This document shows, piece by piece, positions 1-9,507 of a DNA stretch of 64,000 nucleotides. Below the pieces are notes generated by a model. The model saw only the letters and a list, made by a program, of their open reading frames with translations, was not told the origin of the DNA and ran no database searches. This stretch comes from Psychrobacter sp. NG25 (GTDB taxonomy: Bacteria > Pseudomonadota > Gammaproteobacteria > Pseudomonadales > Moraxellaceae): NCBI RefSeq assembly GCF_015234355.1, contig NZ_JADGMV010000002.1:62001-126000 (forward strand), in the 5' to 3' direction. The position numbers and the translations under genes were made by a program. How positions within the stretch are numbered: position 1 is the first letter of the stretch; each line of letters begins with the position of its first letter.

Positions 1-1
1 A

Positions 2-859
2 GAAACGGCGTATTTTGCCAGTTTAATCAAACGTGCTATTCAGCATTTTAGCGAAATCGTCACCATCAATGAGCAGCAAATAAAACTCAATGAAACGGTC
101 GTCACAGAGTTGACAGTATTACAAAACAATTTGATGATAAGTATTAATAATTACGCGACATGGGCAGAGTTCTTGCAAGCCCACGATTACCTAAGTTTTG
201 AGAGTCAAGAAGTCATTATCTCCTGTTTAATGGAGCTGTATCCTGAGCGTGTCGATGCCTCTCAAAAAAAGGTAAATGCTGATGAAGCCTTGTCGCTACC
301 GAAAGGAAAGGCGATTCAAGATTTAATCGATGTATTAGAGCTGCATTACCAGTGGGCGATTGATATTGATTTTAGTCAGCCTGAAAACAGCTATTGGTTC
401 TGGTATCGTTCAGTGGATAAAGAGGAACCACGCATGGGCGTACGTGGGCAAGAGCCTGGCGCTGATCGGGAGCTAGCACTAGATATTGCACGGCAAGCAA
501 ACAGGTTATATTTTGCCCTTAAACAAGCCAACCCTCAACAACTGATATCCGAGTTTATCTTAAATCAACCAAAGTACCGCTCAATTGCACGCCACGTTTG
601 GACAATGGGACATAAATCATTGGGTGATATTCAGATGAATGTCTTGCATAAAACCGCATTACCCATGCATCTGTTACGGTGTAAGTTATCGATGTTTGGT
701 GCGACCAAGTTTGATCCGAGATCAGATCGTTGGGTGCGGATTACCTTGTTTCAAGGCGCCCCTTTATTTGCAGAAGTGCATAGTGATGAATGGCTGTTTC
801 CTCTATTACCTGATTTGTCGACAGAGCAGGGAGGTTTGACTCATGATCGTATCGCATAA
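2..859 (+). CDS. Hypothetical protein, 5'-truncated by window edge
   Basis: The reading frame is open from base 2 without a stop, so the true start lies outside the window; an internal TTG at 110 is only the first start-like codon. About 285 codons are visible. The product is soluble, with no membrane segment or signal peptide. Trp/Tyr-rich stretches occur around the WFWYRSVDKEEPRMG motif, and the C-terminus is beta-like. I do not recognise the family. Its stop overlaps the start of the next gene by 17 bp, so the two are very probably co-translated and functionally linked. Confidence 0.75.
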   Translation, partial: ETAYFASLIKRAIQHFSEIVTINEQQIKLNETVVTELTVLQNNLMISINNYATWAEFLQAHDYLSFESQEVIISCLMELYPERVDASQKKVNADEALSLPKGKAIQDLIDVLELHYQWAIDIDFSQPENSYWFWYRSVDKEEPRMGVRGQEPGADRELALDIARQANRLYFALKQANPQQLISEFILNQPKYRSIARHVWTMGHKSLGDIQMNVLHKTALPMHLLRCKLSMFGATKFDPRSDRWVRITLFQGAPLFAEVHSDEWLFPLLPDLSTEQGGLTHDRIA

Positions 860-1568
860 TGAAATCGTAGCAATGGTGTATAAAGCCTTTACTGGGATGC
901 ATCGAGAAGTGGGTGAAGCAGATGTGATTGCCACTATGGTCGCTGAGCTACAGATGGCGGGCTTGGATGGTATCAGACACTTTAATAACGCCAGTCCGTA
1001 TATCTTGAACGAGGTTGATACACCAATTAACATCATCCATCAAGAGGAAGGTGCTATTCGCTTAGAGTTGCATGGTAATAGCTTGGCTTGTCACTTGCCG
1101 ACCATCATTGACTATGCGCTTGAAAAAATGGGTGATCTAACGCATTTCCACATTTATTTACAGAACTGCCATAACCGTTGGCTGGCTTATAGTGAGCTGG
1201 TAGGATTGGCAAGTAAAGGTTTTGCTTGTTTGGCTAAATGGGACAATGGCTCTGTGCCCAAACAAACGTTATTTACGTTGAATCAAGGATTTGTCTATCC
1301 TGATTTATACTTTTTTGATAAAGCACAAGCCAATTATAATACCAACGATATGGTTATCGAGATTGCGACTCAAAACTTTGATATTGAAAACGATATTCAA
1401 AATTTCGATCGTAAAATATCAACAGATGAGCTGTTTGAAACCCACCAGCGCGCATGGAAAGAAGGCATATATGTCGATGATGAGCAATGGGCGATACTCA
1501 AAACAACAGCAGCGGCCATATTGGTTGAAAATAGTGAAGCATCCACCAAAGGAGCAGGGGGCGTATAG
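843..1568 (+). CDS. DUF3726-like protein
   Basis: 241 aa, ATG start inside the end of the preceding gene. The N-terminus (SHNEIVAMVYKAF, then GLDGI near residue 40) resembles my memory of the DUF3726 pattern: a short N-terminal SxNE motif, an alpha-helical stretch and a conserved GLDG. No catalytic motif, signal peptide or membrane helix is evident. The function of the family is unknown to me. The overlapping pair with the upstream gene argues for a two-protein unit. The family call is tentative; that it is a real gene is well supported. Confidence 0.6.
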   Translation: MIVSHNEIVAMVYKAFTGMHREVGEADVIATMVAELQMAGLDGIRHFNNASPYILNEVDTPINIIHQEEGAIRLELHGNSLACHLPTIIDYALEKMGDLTHFHIYLQNCHNRWLAYSELVGLASKGFACLAKWDNGSVPKQTLFTLNQGFVYPDLYFFDKAQANYNTNDMVIEIATQNFDIENDIQNFDRKISTDELFETHQRAWKEGIYVDDEQWAILKTTAAAILVENSEASTKGAGGV

Positions 1569-1631
1569 CGTATAAAGCCAGACTGCTAATTGCTCTATAA
1601 AATATACCTATGTATGCTAATGAGCAATTGG

Positions 1632-2555
1632 CTATTTAGCGCTTACATTAAGTGCCTGATCCCAATACGGCGGCGTCCCATAATAGTCCGTCATAAAGTC
1701 AATAAAACATCTGACTTTATGGGGCAGCAGTTTTCTATGAGCATAGACGGCATACAAGCCTAAAGGGTCGGGCTCATACTCAGGCAACACTACGACCAAC
1801 TTACCAGTATGTAGCGCATCACTAGCAATAAAAGTCGGTTGCAGTATTAATCCTGCACCTGCAATGGCTGCTTCAACGAGTACATCGCCGTTGTTACTGT
1901 GGAAGGTACTCTGTTCTTTGAGTTGTTTCTTCTTTAAGTACTTATAAATTTGTCCGTTAGTTTCTATATTTATATAGCTGTAATGCAAATAGCGATGCGC
2001 TTCTAAATCCTCGAGTTGTTTAGGCATACCATGAATTTTTAGATACGCAGGCGATGCGCACAATACCACACGAATAGGGGCAATTTGCTTAGCGATGAGT
2101 GATGAGCTCTCTAACTGTCCGATACGCAGTGCAATATCAAAGCCTTCTTCAACGATATCAACTTTCCGGTCGCTTAGCTGAAGATCAACTGTGACGGAAG
2201 GATATTTTCCTTGAAAATCAGTAATCAGTCTTGCCATATGCTTTAAAGCAAATGAGACAGGCGCACTGACTCGCAAGACTCCCTTAGGGTGCTGTTGTAG
2301 GCCGCCCAATTGCGCCGACATTTCATCAATACTCAATAAAACCTGCTGCGCGTGCGTAAAATATTGGCTACCAGCCTCAGTCACACTTACTTTACGGGTT
2401 GTACGATTGAGCAGGCGAGTATTTAGCTGCTCTTCCAATTTTGCAACGTATTTGCTCACCAGTTGCGGCGAGAGCTGCATCGTAATAGCCGCTTTACTAA
2501 AACTGCCCTCCGTCACGACTGCTACAAAGGCGCGCATCGCGTCGATTCTATCCAC
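1632..2555 (-). CDS. LysR-family transcriptional regulator
   Basis: Typical LTTR of about 307 aa. An N-terminal winged HTH (MRAFVAVVTEGSFSKAA, then QLSPQLVSKYVAKLE) is followed by a substrate-binding domain of the periplasmic-binding fold. The frame opens from an ATG at 2621, but GTG at 2555 is preferred: it has an AGGAAAA ribosome site just upstream and gives the usual LTTR N-terminus (VDRIDAMRAF). It is divergent from the doxX/dioxygenase genes, which suggests it controls them in response to an aromatic or electrophilic ligand. That target assignment is inferred from position. Confidence 0.9.
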   Translation of the reverse strand: MDRIDAMRAFVAVVTEGSFSKAAITMQLSPQLVSKYVAKLEEQLNTRLLNRTTRKVSVTEAGSQYFTHAQQVLLSIDEMSAQLGGLQQHPKGVLRVSAPVSFALKHMARLITDFQGKYPSVTVDLQLSDRKVDIVEEGFDIALRIGQLESSSLIAKQIAPIRVVLCASPAYLKIHGMPKQLEDLEAHRYLHYSYINIETNGQIYKYLKKKQLKEQSTFHSNNGDVLVEAAIAGAGLILQPTFIASDALHTGKLVVVLPEYEPDPLGLYAVYAHRKLLPHKVRCFIDFMTDYYGTPPYWDQALNVSAK

Positions 2556-2716
2556 ATTTTTTCCTATATTTATCCTAATATCAAATATATTATAAACAAT
2601 ACGTTGATAATCATTCAACATAACTCAGCTTACTCTTTTATATCGTTGATAGTAAAGTGTGCTCATATCATTTCCGACACTATTTATCCTAATCACATAT
2701 TCTGGAGTAAGCATTA

Positions 2717-3169
2717 ATGAAATCATCACTATTAAATACTATTTTGACATCGAACGCTGGAGCAGCGGCCTTAGTTCTTCGTGTACCCGTTGGATTAATT
2801 TTGGCAGCCCATGGCGCTCAAAAATTATTTGGCTGGTTCGGTGGTAATGGGCTAGCAGGTACGGCTCAATGGTTAAGTAGTATCGGTATGGAACCTGGTT
2901 ACTTGATGGCCATATTGGCAGGCGGTGCAGAATTCTTTGGTGGACTTGCCTTAGTATTAGGATTGCTGACCCGACCGGCTGCCTTAGCCGCAGCCTTTAC
3001 CATGTTGGTGGCTATTTTCTCTGTTCATATCGGTAATGGGCTGTTTGCTGATAATGGTGGTTATGAGTACGCATTGATATTGATGGTGGCTTCGCTTGCA
3101 CTAATGATACAAGGGGGCGGAAGTTTTAGTATCGACCAAATGTTATCAGGAAAAGTAGAGCAGATTTAA
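2717..3169 (+). CDS. DoxX family membrane protein
   Basis: 150 aa with four predicted membrane helices and the DoxX signature (VPVGLILAAHGAQKLFGWFG near residues 22-42, then GLALVLGLLTRPAAL). Family members are small inner-membrane proteins tied loosely to redox and thiol stress, and their biochemical role is uncertain. Start supported by GGAG 9 nt upstream. It is divergent from the LysR gene and 113 bp ahead of the dioxygenase gene, an arrangement seen repeatedly for DoxX/LigB-type pairs. The joint function is inferred. Confidence 0.9.
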   Translation: MKSSLLNTILTSNAGAAALVLRVPVGLILAAHGAQKLFGWFGGNGLAGTAQWLSSIGMEPGYLMAILAGGAEFFGGLALVLGLLTRPAALAAAFTMLVAIFSVHIGNGLFADNGGYEYALILMVASLALMIQGGGSFSIDQMLSGKVEQI

Positions 3170-3282
3170 TAGGGGTGAGCAGTCTAAAACTTGCGTCATC
3201 TAGAGCTATTTTTGAGCTTAAATATTGATGTTTATCGTTGATTTATTCATCGTTGAGATAAAGCATAAGGGAGTAAAAGCTA

Positions 3283-4104
3283 ATGGGCAACGCATCGATT
3301 TCTGTCACACAGCCAGTATTTTTTATACCTCATGGTGCGGGTCCATGCTTTTTTATGGATTGGCAACCGGCTGATACGTGGAATAACATGGCTGAGTTTT
3401 TAAAAAATATTACTAATCGACTGTCTGAGCGACCAAAGGCTATCTTAATCATTAGCGCGCATTGGCAGATGTCTGAATTTAGTATTACCGCTGGCGAGCA
3501 ACCTGAGCTCATTTATGACTATTATGGCTTTCCTGAGCATACCTATCAACTGACTTATCCTGCATGTGGCGCGCCAGTATTGGCTGAGCGGATTAGCCAA
3601 TTGCTTACCGATGCAGGTATCGCAAATGAAAAGAACACCACGAGAGGCTTTGATCATGGGACTTTCATTCCCTTAAAGCTGATGTACCCTGAGGCCGATA
3701 TTCCAGTAGTACAGCTATCACTACGTAACAATTTAGACCCGAAGGCGCATCTGGCTGCTGGTCAAGCACTACCATCATTGCGTAAAGAAGGGGTGTTGAT
3801 TATTGGTAGCGGCATGAGTTTTCATAATATGCGCGGCTATGGCGATGCAAGATTTACCGCGCCGTCAGAGCGTTTCGATGAATGGCTGACCAACACTGTG
3901 GAAACAGCAGATTCGGATGAGCGCCTCTCAGCCCTTACGAATTGGTCATCGGCGCCTCACGCGCTTGACTCACATCCACTAGGTGCAGAAGAGCATTTGC
4001 TACCGCTTATGATAACGGTAGGGGCAGCAGGGAGTGATGCAGGGCGCAAAATCTATTCTGAGCAAGTGCTAAAAACGCAAATATCGGCCTTTCAGTTTGG
4101 TTAA
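3283..4104 (+). CDS. ygiD: DODA-type extradiol aromatic ring-opening dioxygenase (YgiD-like)
   Basis: 273 aa, class III (LigB-fold) dioxygenase. Metal-ligand motifs are visible: His17 in FFIPHGAGP, SAHW near residue 60, and FDHGTFIPL near residue 124. E. coli YgiD is a zinc-binding 4,5-DOPA dioxygenase, and the length matches that family. The natural substrate is not deducible. AAGGGAG lies 9 nt before the ATG. It is probably cotranscribed with doxX, and a strong hairpin terminator follows. Confidence 0.88.
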   Translation: MGNASISVTQPVFFIPHGAGPCFFMDWQPADTWNNMAEFLKNITNRLSERPKAILIISAHWQMSEFSITAGEQPELIYDYYGFPEHTYQLTYPACGAPVLAERISQLLTDAGIANEKNTTRGFDHGTFIPLKLMYPEADIPVVQLSLRNNLDPKAHLAAGQALPSLRKEGVLIIGSGMSFHNMRGYGDARFTAPSERFDEWLTNTVETADSDERLSALTNWSSAPHALDSHPLGAEEHLLPLMITVGAAGSDAGRKIYSEQVLKTQISAFQFG

Positions 4105-4152
4105 ATATGTTGAAAAGTACAACCCATAGTGATTCAGCGTAATTGTCAAAAA

Positions 4153-4191
4153 TAAAACATCCTTTGGGTCTGAGACTCAAAGGATGTTTTA
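4153..4191. terminator. Bidirectional terminator between ygiD and nirD
   Basis: Inverted repeat with arms TAAAACATCCTTTG and CAAAGGATGTTTTA. A T-run on one strand and an A-run on the other allow it to end both the rightward dioxygenase transcript and the leftward nirBD transcript. Confidence 0.75.
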
Positions 4192-4253
4192 GGTTAATAG
4201 AGCAATTATTAGTGACATGTCAAAGTTGTCAAAATGAGAGATAACGTCTGTCA

Positions 4254-4604
4254 TTATTCATAGTTTGCCACCACATTATTTCCATCAAGTTTGAATTTAT
4301 AAGTATTGAGCACAATACTCTCATCATCTAAACACTGACCAGTAGCTAGGTTAAAGCGTTGCTTATAAATGGGCGAGGCCACATAAAGGACCTCTTTTGC
4401 TATTCCTGTATCATCTGTAATTGTGGTGCCACCAATCAACCCCCGTGACAATACATTGGCTTGACTGAATGGATCGTAGTTATCAAGAGCAAATAAATCG
4501 TTCTGTTTGGTACGAAAAATAGCAATTTGTTTGCCATCTATCAGGGCGCAGACACCGGTTTCAGGAATGATATCGTCAAGTGTACAAATAGTCTGTTGGT
4601 TCAT
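4254..4604 (-). CDS. nirD: Nitrite reductase [NAD(P)H] small subunit
   Basis: 116 aa with a Rieske-like beta fold but without the Cys/His cluster ligands, as is normal for NirD. Recognisable segments are IAIFRTKQNDLFALDNYDPF, GLIGG and a YKQRFNLATGQCLDDE C-terminus. It partners NirB in the cytoplasmic six-electron reduction of nitrite to ammonium. AAGGA sits 8 nt before the ATG. It lies downstream of nirB across a 136-bp gap that contains an intercistronic hairpin with a T-run, so its expression may be lower than that of nirB. Confidence 0.93.
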   Translation of the reverse strand: MNQQTICTLDDIIPETGVCALIDGKQIAIFRTKQNDLFALDNYDPFSQANVLSRGLIGGTTITDDTGIAKEVLYVASPIYKQRFNLATGQCLDDESIVLNTYKFKLDGNNVVANYE

Positions 4605-4688
4605 GAGGCGGTATCCTTAGTGATGATAATATTGCTCTGTATGAGTGGTAAATCATGAGTGACAAATTGCGAGTTGCAAAACATGAGT

Positions 4689-4728
4689 CAAAAAACAGCG
4701 CCTTGCTTTTTGTGATAACTAACAAGGC
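4689..4728 (-). terminator. Intercistronic terminator/attenuator between nirB and nirD
   Basis: On the minus strand a GCCTTG/CAAGGC stem with a long A-rich loop is followed by TGTTTTTTG. It could partially stop transcription after nirB. It may also act only as an RNA-stability hairpin. Confidence 0.45.
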
Positions 4729-4740
4729 ACTCATCATTGG

Positions 4741-7341
4741 CTAGGCCAATTCAACCAGATTGATGGTTGCTTTTTCCGCATCAGTCGCTGGGCGAATCTG
4801 CTCACGATCGGTCACGAAAACGACATTATCATCGCCTTTCTCACTGTTTACAAAATGACGGAAACGTTTGAGTTTTTCGGTGTCATTAATCGTCGCTGCC
4901 CACTCACACACGTAATTGTCGACCAATAACTGCATTTGTGCTTCGAGCTCATCTGCTATGCCCAAACTGTCTTCAATAATGACGGCTTTTAGATAGTCCA
5001 GCCCGCCATCTAAGCTTTCACGCCACTTTGAGGTGCGCTGTAGCTTGTCCGCTGTTTTGATATAAAACATAATGATGCGGTCGATATATTTGACCATAGT
5101 TTCGGTGTCCAGATCGGTGGCGAACAGCTCGCCATGACGTGGGGTGATACCACCATTACCGCAGACAAATAGATTCCAGCCGTTTTCAGTCGCAATCATG
5201 CCAAAGTCTTTACTTTGCGCTTCAGCACATTCGCGCATACAGCCTGATACACCCATCTTGATTTTGTGCGGTGAGCGCACGCCTTTATAACGATCCTCTA
5301 ATCTCAAGGCGAGGCCAATACTGTCATCGACGCCGTAGCGGCACCAGTTATTACCGATACAAGATTTCACGGTACGTAAGGATTTACCATAGGCATGACC
5401 AGTCTCAAAGCCTGCTTGCACCAGTTGCGTCCAAATATCAGGCAATTGCTCCATGCGTGCGCCAAACAGATCGACCCGCATCCCACCAGTGATTTTGGTG
5501 TACAAATTAAACTGCTTCGCCACTTGACCCAGTACGATGAGCTTGTCTGCGGTAATTTCACCACCCGGCACACGCGGTACGACGGAATAAGTGCCGTCTT
5601 TTTGTATATTACCTAAGTAGTAATCGTTACTGTCTTGTAGTGGTGTCAGCTCGGTTTTGAGTACGTAGTCGTTCCAGCACGATGCCAAAATAGAGGCGAC
5701 TGTCGGTTTACATATCTCACAGCCATGGCCGCTGCCATGTTCAGTCAATAATTCATCAAAGGTTTTGATACCGTGCACACGAATCAGGCTATATAAATCT
5801 TGACGAGAGTACGCAAAGTGCTCACACAAGTCATTGTTTACTTCAAAGCCCATGGCAGTGAGTTGATAGCTGACCGTATCTTTGACCATAGGGGCACAGC
5901 CACCACAGCCACTACCGGCACTGGTCATGGTTTTTACATCGCTGACGGAGTATGCGCCGTTTTCGACGGCTGAGCAGATAGCACCTTTGGTCACGTTATA
6001 ACAAGAGCAGATCGTGGCGGTGTCTGGTAGATTGTCGATGCCCATTACGGGTTTTTCAACATTGGGTAATATCAGGCTTTCTGGGTGTGCAGGTAGGTCA
6101 ATGTCATTTAAATACAATTGCAGTAAGTTGTTGTAGTCTTCGGTGTCACCTACCAGTACAGCACCAAGCAAGCGTTTGTTATCAGGTGTGGTGACCAGTT
6201 TTTTGTAGATGCCTTCAGCAGGGTTTTGATACAGATAGCTTAAACTGCCGTCACTCGTGCCATGTGCGTCGCCAATACTGCCCACATCAACACCCATCAG
6301 TTTTAACTTGGTGCTCATGTCGGCACCCGTAAATATCTGCTTGCTATCACCAGCAATTTGCGCAGCACAGATACTGGCCATGTTGTAACCGGGAGCCACC
6401 AGACCAAATACTTTATTGTCCCATACTGCGCATTCACCTACGGCATAAACATGATCGGCATTGGTGCGACATTGCTCATTAATCAAGATGCCACCGCGCC
6501 CGCCCATTTCGATACCGCATTCGGGGTTGTTTTTGATGAGGCCATCTTGCGGTCTAATACCGGCGCTAAACACAATCATATCAGTCGTTAGAGAGGTGCC
6601 ATCTGTAAACTCCATGGTTAAATGTTGTTCATCACCGCTGGTGTCATCAGAGTTCGGCGCAGTATTAGACAGAATCTCTTTGGTGTTTTTCCCCGTCAGC
6701 ACTTTGACACCAAGTGCTTCTATTTTTCTCTTTAAAATCTCACCGCCAGCGGCATCAAGCTGAACGCCCATCAATTGCGGCGCAAACTCGACCACATAGG
6801 TATCCAGCCCTAGCGTCACGAGCGCTTTTGCGGCCTCAAGCCCCAGTAGACCACCACCAACCACCACGCCTTTTTTGACAGTGGGCAGCTCAGCAATCGC
6901 TAAAATCTCATCTAAATCTGCAATGGTACGGTATACGTGGCAGTGCGGATGCTCGCGACCTGGGATGGGTGGCACAAAAGGATATGAGCCCGTCGCTAGT
7001 ACCAACTCAGAGTACTCAATAATCTCGCCTGCCTCAGTAGTAATACGCTGACTGGCCGAATCGATATCTACAATACACTGATTCAAATGCAAATTAACTT
7101 TTGATAATTCATAGGCTGTTAAATCTACTAGGTTCAGCTTACTGGCATCTTTATGTTCAAAGTAGCTCGACAAATAAACACGGTCATAAGCAGGGCGGTC
7201 TTCTTCAGCAAACACATGAATGTCAAATTGCTGGTGTAGCCCTTGCTCAATTGCTCGTTCAATAAAGTGATGACCGACCATACCGTTGCCAATCACCACC
7301 AAATTGCCTTTACTCTCTGTGCTCAATGCAGTGCTACTCAT
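4741..7341 (-). CDS. nirB: Nitrite reductase [NAD(P)H] large subunit
   Basis: 866 aa, full length for NirB. Order of domains: pyridine nucleotide-disulfide oxidoreductase region with a FAD-binding VVIGNGMVGHHF near residue 15; BFD-like [2Fe-2S] domain (CSCYNV near 444, GSGCGGC near 479); a second short Cys pair (GCEIC near 540); ferredoxin-like and siroheme/4Fe-4S half with SCIGNNWC near 660 and SGCMREC near 700. It reduces nitrite to ammonium for assimilation, with electrons from NAD(P)H. TAAGGA lies upstream of the ATG. It is divergent from the nitrate transporter/reductase genes. Siroheme supply is explained by cobA at the other end of the cluster. Confidence 0.96.
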   Translation of the reverse strand: MSSTALSTESKGNLVVIGNGMVGHHFIERAIEQGLHQQFDIHVFAEEDRPAYDRVYLSSYFEHKDASKLNLVDLTAYELSKVNLHLNQCIVDIDSASQRITTEAGEIIEYSELVLATGSYPFVPPIPGREHPHCHVYRTIADLDEILAIAELPTVKKGVVVGGGLLGLEAAKALVTLGLDTYVVEFAPQLMGVQLDAAGGEILKRKIEALGVKVLTGKNTKEILSNTAPNSDDTSGDEQHLTMEFTDGTSLTTDMIVFSAGIRPQDGLIKNNPECGIEMGGRGGILINEQCRTNADHVYAVGECAVWDNKVFGLVAPGYNMASICAAQIAGDSKQIFTGADMSTKLKLMGVDVGSIGDAHGTSDGSLSYLYQNPAEGIYKKLVTTPDNKRLLGAVLVGDTEDYNNLLQLYLNDIDLPAHPESLILPNVEKPVMGIDNLPDTATICSCYNVTKGAICSAVENGAYSVSDVKTMTSAGSGCGGCAPMVKDTVSYQLTAMGFEVNNDLCEHFAYSRQDLYSLIRVHGIKTFDELLTEHGSGHGCEICKPTVASILASCWNDYVLKTELTPLQDSNDYYLGNIQKDGTYSVVPRVPGGEITADKLIVLGQVAKQFNLYTKITGGMRVDLFGARMEQLPDIWTQLVQAGFETGHAYGKSLRTVKSCIGNNWCRYGVDDSIGLALRLEDRYKGVRSPHKIKMGVSGCMRECAEAQSKDFGMIATENGWNLFVCGNGGITPRHGELFATDLDTETMVKYIDRIIMFYIKTADKLQRTSKWRESLDGGLDYLKAVIIEDSLGIADELEAQMQLLVDNYVCEWAATINDTEKLKRFRHFVNSEKGDDNVVFVTDREQIRPATDAEKATINLVELA

Positions 7342-7982
7342 GCGTCTGTCCTTAGTAATGGGGCTGGTTGGGTACGGTCATCGTTTATTTTTTTATCACG
7401 CTATAAACGGCTCCGTCCCTCAACAACAGCTGATAAACAGCATTTAATACCTACTATTACAGAGCATTCAATAATCATGCCATGGCACTTTGATTAGCTG
7501 GGTTTTTGCACGTTGCTATTAGGCATAAAGGTATGCCGTATCGAGACCAGTCGCTTATGTACTAAGGTTTTTATGTCAGCATGGTTAGCGTTGCTATTTG
7601 CCAAAAATCAGGGTGCGCACGATTGTTAACGACAGCGATATCAAAAATTAATGCACCAAAATAGACACTGTAGTGCCCCAAGTTGGATGTTATTGCTGTT
7701 TATAAGGGAGGCTAATGGAGTACTTTAAACCTGTTGCGTTAATGCTTTATTAGCATAAGCGTCAGGTGTGGCGATGGTTATAGACCCACCAGTAAAGGCG
7801 CTTGGATAATTAACGAGTGCTGACCTTTATACAGATTTGGCAGCGTACACAAATAACTGGCATAACCATTGCACCGCCTGAAACATCGCTACTTATCATT
7901 TTTGAATACTGCATTTTTTGAACACTTAGTACATTTAGTACGTTGTCAGAACCCTGAAGTTAATCATTTGAGGAAGTTGCCT
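7342..7982. promoter_or_regulatory. Divergent nirB / narK-type regulatory region
   Basis: 640 bp without a gene. It contains an NtrC-like half-site TGCACCAAAATAG at 7652 followed by GTGC at 7673, and GGTGCGCAC at 7612. There is also a perfect short palindrome GGCATA-N4-TATGCC near 7523, and a sigma54-type element close to the rightward gene (annotated separately). No clean -24/-12 facing nirB with correct spacing was found. The NtrC reading is inference from half-sites only. Confidence 0.4.
7857..7873 (+). promoter_or_regulatory. Sigma54 (-24/-12) promoter candidate for nitrate transporter operon
   Basis: CTGGCATAACCATTGCA matches YTGGCAC-N5-TTGCW, with GG at 7859-7860 and GC at 7871-7872, the strict 12-bp register required by RpoN. 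Predicted transcription start is near 7884, about 100 nt before the ATG at 7983. This argues against the longer reading frame that would start at 7869. Assimilatory nitrate genes are commonly NtrC/RpoN-dependent. Confidence 0.6.
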
Positions 7983-9491
7983 ATGTCATCATCAGCCCCC
8001 GTTGCGCCTAGTAAAGACAAGCTTAATGTTTTGTCATTTACGGGTAAAAATAAAATCCTTCATTTAGGTTGGATGGCATTTTTCCTTACCTTTTTTGTAT
8101 GGTTCAACCATGCACCATTTCTATCAGCGATTGGAGAAACACTCAATCTGAGTAAAGACCAAATCAAAACGTTACTCATTTTAAACGTGGCATTGACCAT
8201 TCCTGCCCGCGTGATTATCGGGATGCTGACAGACCGTTTTGGCCCTCGCATTGTTTATACCGCCATTTTAGCCATTGGTGCTATTCCTTGTTTTACCTTT
8301 GCGTTCGCTCAGGATTACAATACCTTGGCGCTGTCTCGGTTTTTGCTGGGTTTTGTGGGTGCAGGTTTTGTGGTGGGTATTCGTTTGATGAGTGATTGGT
8401 TTCCAACCAATGAATTAGGGACGGCTGAGGGTATTTATGGAGGGTGGGGTAATTTTGGCTCGGCAGCAGCGGCACTGTTATTACCGACTATAGCGATTGG
8501 TGCTGCAGCAGTTTTCGGTGGTGATGAAGGTTGGCGTTATGCAACAGCCACATCAGGGGTGGTAATGGCGCTTTATAGCATCATTTTTTATAAGATGGCG
8601 CGTAATACACCCAAAGGGGCTACTTATTTTAAACCCAAAAAATCAGGTGCCATGATGGTGACGTCATCAGGTGATTTTTGGTTAATGATGGTTTTTAAAC
8701 TGCCTATGTATTTGGCATTGGCATTATTGGCATGGAAACTATCACCTGATGGTGTGAGCTTGCTGAGCCAGTCTAGTGTCACTATGGTCTATATTGGCCT
8801 TGCGATACTGTATGTTTACGAGTTCATCAGTAGCTACCGTTTTAATAAAGAGGTTTTCACGACGCCTGTACCAGTGGCGCATCGTTATGATTTTAAGCAA
8901 GTAGGTATCTTAAATATTTTGTATTTTGCTACGTTCGGCTCAGAGCTTGCCGTCGTGTCGATGCTACCTTTGTTTTATCAAGAAACTTTTAGTTTATCGA
9001 TTGTGATGGCAGGGGTATTGGCATCGAGCTATGCCTTTATGAACCTTATGTCACGTCCAGGCGGCGGTTGGCTCAGTGATAAGTTTGGTCGCAAAATAAC
9101 TTTGTTGATTTTGACAGCTGGTTTGGCCATCGGGTATCTGTTGATGGGCTTCCTTGACTCAACGTGGCCACTTGCATTGGCGCTATTAATTACGATGTTT
9201 TGCTCATTCTTTGTACAGGCAGGTGAGGGTGCTGTTTTTGCGGTGATTCCTCTGATCAAACGCAGCATGACAGGGCAGTTTGCAGGGATGACAGGCGCGT
9301 ATGGTAATGTTGGGTCAGTGGTGTATTTAACAGTGCTGAGTCTGGTGTCTTATCAGGTGTTTTTCTTTGTGATTGCCGCTACAGCAGTGGCTGGATTCTT
9401 TGCATTGTTTTTCTTAAAAGAACCAGAAGGTATCATTATTGAAGAAATGCCAGATGGCACATTTGCGGAAATACAAGTGAGTCATAGATAG
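7983..9491 (+). CDS. NarK/NasA-type MFS nitrate/nitrite transporter
   Basis: 502 aa with about 12 membrane segments. Nitrate-porter signatures are visible: the glycine-rich AGFVVGIRLMSDWFP region near residues 118-132, GIYGGWGNFGSAAAA, and later MTGAYGNVGSVVYL. It imports nitrate across the inner membrane. The frame is open from 7869, but ATG 7983 has GAGGAAG upstream, gives the conserved N-terminus, and lies after the sigma54 element. It is the first gene of a five-gene assimilation operon, with only 16 bp to the kinase gene. Confidence 0.92.
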   Translation: MSSSAPVAPSKDKLNVLSFTGKNKILHLGWMAFFLTFFVWFNHAPFLSAIGETLNLSKDQIKTLLILNVALTIPARVIIGMLTDRFGPRIVYTAILAIGAIPCFTFAFAQDYNTLALSRFLLGFVGAGFVVGIRLMSDWFPTNELGTAEGIYGGWGNFGSAAAALLLPTIAIGAAAVFGGDEGWRYATATSGVVMALYSIIFYKMARNTPKGATYFKPKKSGAMMVTSSGDFWLMMVFKLPMYLALALLAWKLSPDGVSLLSQSSVTMVYIGLAILYVYEFISSYRFNKEVFTTPVPVAHRYDFKQVGILNILYFATFGSELAVVSMLPLFYQETFSLSIVMAGVLASSYAFMNLMSRPGGGWLSDKFGRKITLLILTAGLAIGYLLMGFLDSTWPLALALLITMFCSFFVQAGEGAVFAVIPLIKRSMTGQFAGMTGAYGNVGSVVYLTVLSLVSYQVFFFVIAATAVAGFFALFFLKEPEGIIIEEMPDGTFAEIQVSHR

Positions 9492-9507
9492 TACGGGGTG
9501 AAGATAG

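Noticed and set aside
7342..7620. Sigma54 promoter for nirB on the minus strand
   Set aside because: GGC-to-GC candidates on the minus strand (near 7595 and 7535) have 13-bp instead of 12-bp register, which RpoN does not tolerate well.
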